Part shown: positions 62,306 through 64,000 of the stretch, piece after piece
How the letters are laid out: each line of letters begins with the position of its first letter
How positions within the stretch are numbered: position 1 is the first letter of the stretch
Source of the DNA: Chlamydia sp. BM-2023
Lineage (GTDB): Bacteria; Chlamydiota; Chlamydiia; Chlamydiales; Chlamydiaceae
Assembly: GCF_964023145.1 (NCBI RefSeq)
Contig: NZ_CAXIED010000001.1
Location: forward strand, 1,262,251-1,326,250
Direction of reading: 5' to 3'
DNA length: 64,000 nucleotides
Translations under genes and position numbers: made by a program
The notes under the pieces: model-generated
The model's database searches: none
The model's input: only the letters and a program-made list of their open reading frames with translations
What the model was told of the DNA's origin: nothing

Positions 62306-63244
62306 TCATTGCTGAAATATTTCTTCAAATTCCCTTGAGATATCGGGTGTTGAATGACCAACAAGGCTGATAGTATCATCATCACTCTCTCTTTCTTCAG
62401 TACCTACATATAAACTAATATGATCACAGAAATCATTGTAGAGCTCTCTGCAAGAGCTTTCTAAGGTCTTTTCTTTATAAAACAGTGCTATTCTGGATTT
62501 TTTGGTGGTTTCGCTAACCTCATCCTTACAATCAAGATATAAAAATCTTAATAGAAAATATGCTGTAGAGGGGTAGTAAAAGATTTCTGAGTAGCATGAT
62601 TCTGGTCTAGTGAACAGCTCTGTGTATAGAACTTCGGGATGCATTGCGAGATAGTTTGCTAATTCTTTTGTAACTAGAAAAGCTGCAGCAACAGATATTT
62701 GCAGATATTCTGTAGCTAGACGTGTGAATGTTTCCATGGTTTGAGCATCTTTAGGATACTCAAACTCGTTGTTACTATCGTACTTCAGGCATTCTTGAAT
62801 TTCTTGAAATTTTTCTTTTCTGAGTTGTGCTAGATAGGAGATGTCCTCATTTAATGGTGGTTCTACATTCCCCCAATCCTTGGGCTGTGTTGTTGCTCTT
62901 TTTCTCTCTAGCAGCTGTTCGGCGTAAGATAGAACCTCTTCCTGCAAACTCCTTGAGGGCTTTTCAATTGCGGGGATAAGGCCTCTGAGTTTGTTTATGC
63001 AGCTATAAATAGCTGCAACAGCCATCCCTAAAAGAACAATACCTAAAATTACGCATCCCACGATCAATACTATTCCACTAGCCGAACTAGCAAGGTTTAA
63101 CGCACCAAGCACTATGCAGATACTTGGTAGAAGTACAGAGAAAATCCCTGCTATGATTTTCCATCGAGCAAAGGAACTAGGCTCAGGAATTTTTAGGGAG
63201 CTGCTGATATTACTTTCAGAGGCTTGCAAAGATAGTGACAACAT
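62306..63244 (-). CDS. TMH/Inc family protein, type B
   Basis: The ATG at 63244 (MLSLSLQASESN, 312 residues) is in TTAGTTGGTT-ATG. Lobes at about 27-80 with NLASSASGIVLIVGCVILG; a short basic stop (INKLRGLIPAIEK) replaces a linker. Tail: DWGNVEPPLNEDISYLAQLRKEKFQEIQECL, YLQISVAAAFLVTKELANYLAMHPEV, LLRFLYLDCKDEV, ALFYKEKTLESSCRELYNDFCDHISLYVG and HSTPDISREFEEIFQQ. It is the last complete member before the window edge. Confidence 0.84.
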   Translation of the reverse strand: MLSLSLQASESNISSSLKIPEPSSFARWKIIAGIFSVLLPSICIVLGALNLASSASGIVLIVGCVILGIVLLGMAVAAIYSCINKLRGLIPAIEKPSRSLQEEVLSYAEQLLERKRATTQPKDWGNVEPPLNEDISYLAQLRKEKFQEIQECLKYDSNNEFEYPKDAQTMETFTRLATEYLQISVAAAFLVTKELANYLAMHPEVLYTELFTRPESCYSEIFYYPSTAYFLLRFLYLDCKDEVSETTKKSRIALFYKEKTLESSCRELYNDFCDHISLYVGTEERESDDDTISLVGHSTPDISREFEEIFQQ

Positions 63245-63617
63245 AACCAACTAAGCTAGAGTAAAATAGTTTATATTCATGAATTGCTTAAGTTAAATTC
63301 AACACTAAAAATAAAGACACGGTCTTCTCCTGTTCTGAGAAGGATATCTTTGCTTGGGAAATTTTTTATATTTTGATCAAATTAAGAATGCCAGAGACGT
63401 ACAGACACTTGTTTTTAAGTGTCTGTAAACTTCTATGGGTGTGCAAAGATTGTAGAATATCCAATTAGGGGCACCCTGGAGAAAGATATTCTAATATTCA
63501 CATTACTATGACATGCTTCCCAAACTACACACTATTTAAGGAACTTTTTTGTGAACTTGCAATTTTGAATTTACAAACCACGGTGTACGTCTGCTGAGCA
63601 GGAATTACCCTATTAAA
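63245..63617. other. Spacer between the last complete copy and the truncated copy (373 bases)
   Basis: Contains the repeated 13-base element at 63291-63303 and the strong hairpin at 63400-63427. No remnant of the missing tail (FYTPGTPE, LYNxFC) was recognised here. Confidence 0.45.
63400..63427. terminator. Perfect 11-base hairpin
   Basis: TACAGACACTT (63400-63410), loop GTTTTT, AAGTGTCTGTA (63417-63427). About 190 bases after the stop of the truncated copy; no T-run beyond the stem. Confidence 0.5.
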
Positions 63618-64000
63618 TTAGGGTGAATAAAAAAACCCCCAATTCCTAGGAGCTATCACGTGATGTCTTTTAATTAGTTGCCGTGCGTAATTAAGAGCGG
63701 TTTGATCCAGATCTGTTGGAATTGGGGTAGAACTTGCTTTATGTAGACTAATGGAGAAACTCTGTTCTTTATCCACAACAAAAACTGCCTTCTCAATAGG
63801 GGGGCAGGTTTTTTTATAAAATGCTTTTAAAAAAATTTTCTTTGTTAGTGACGTCAATTTAGCTTTATCGATACTGACATTGATCTTAGGGATTGAACAC
63901 AACTGAAAGAATGATGAAAAACTTACGATTCTTTTCTTATTAAAACAACCAAGACGGCTTCTACTTAGAAGTAAACACTTCCGTGGGGGGGGGGGGGGGG
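63618..64000 (-). pseudogene. TMH/Inc family, truncated copy reading into poly-C
   Basis: Minus strand, 5' end outside the window. The frame ending at 63618 contains the type B opening TALNYARQLIKRHHVIAPRNWGFF and then stops, where other copies continue with PPxNxDISYLA and 170 more residues. Upstream the same frame is open to the window edge: it reads KCLLLSRSRLGCFNKKRIV and then proline codons from the C-run at 63985-64000. No hydrophobic lobes are visible in this frame, so the head would have to lie beyond the edge or in another frame. It is either a degraded gene or a phase-variable one with a short product. Confidence 0.6.
63985..64000. repeat. Poly-G/C homopolymer of at least 16, cut by window edge
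   Basis: Sixteen consecutive G on the plus strand up to the last base. On the coding (minus) strand it is poly-C at the 5' side of the truncated TMH/Inc copy. Such tracts in Chlamydia pmp and Inc-type genes are known sites of length variation. Confidence 0.9.

Noticed and set aside
37932..64000. The array as an integrated phage or mobile island
   Set aside because: No integrase, transposase, tRNA target or direct repeats were seen, and the genes are Chlamydia-type Inc proteins. Tandem duplication explains it better.

Overview
This is chromosomal DNA from a Chlamydia species, most likely of the C. psittaci / abortus / felis / caviae branch. The base composition is AT-rich. Single-copy chlamydial genes (rimO, lolDE, rplM-rpsI, adk, zwf-pgl, tsaD, argR-glnPQ, a TamB-like gene, yihY, incA, rpe-efp-accBC) sit beside very large families of Inc-type proteins, recognised by a bilobed hydrophobic domain. 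I saw no tRNA, rRNA, CRISPR array, transposase or integrase.

Layout. 1-2400: three plus-strand genes of a tail-fibre/C1q-like surface or secreted protein family, the first cut by the window edge. 2439-6312: rimO (minus), then rpmG, a LolE/C-type permease and LolD (plus). 6321-7595: a Chlamydia-specific membrane protein. 8119-8986: rplM-rpsI with a good sigma66 promoter and a strong terminator. 9116-10664: NlpC/P60 protein and adk. 10951-13957: three membrane proteins, two of which end in PPxY motifs. 14004-19218: pgl, zwf, an OppA-type lipoprotein and tsaD. 19303-21116: argR-glnP-glnQ. 21156-28222: another tail-fibre-like protein, a 1142-residue TamB-like protein, YihY and a methyltransferase. 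28357-30814: one isolated Inc/TMH paralogue and incA. 31189-34315: rpe-efp-accB-accC in a tight operon. 34737-37864: a pair of related Chlamydia-specific membrane proteins.

From 37932 to the end, about 26 kb is one unidirectional array of 22 paralogues, all on the minus strand; 28357-29439 is a 23rd copy placed apart. Each full copy has a short Ser/Pro-rich N-terminus, a bilobed membrane hairpin at about residues 30-95, a Lys-rich stop-transfer segment, a variable acidic or proline-rich linker, and a tail domain of roughly 200 residues. The tail carries the signatures RFLHxxC, FYTPGTPExxFRxLYNxFCxxAR and often EDxGPxFxxP. The copies nearest incA and acc (type A: PxFxWxxxGLxxP start of tail) grade into type B copies (WGxLxPPxNxDISYLAxL start of tail) from about 50.5 kb on. 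One copy is head-only (37932-38300). The last one seen (63618-64000) has only a truncated tail, and its open frame runs into a homopolymer of at least 16 G (C on the coding strand) at the window end.

The most notable signals are: individual consensus-like promoters (often a perfect TTGACA) in front of many array members; a shared translation-start context GGTTARTT-ATG instead of a normal Shine-Dalgarno; the poly-C tract, which suggests slipped-strand phase variation; PPxY and FPPPP short linear motifs in predicted Inc proteins that could bind host WW or EVH1 domains; and a possible small hairpin RNA between accC and the array.
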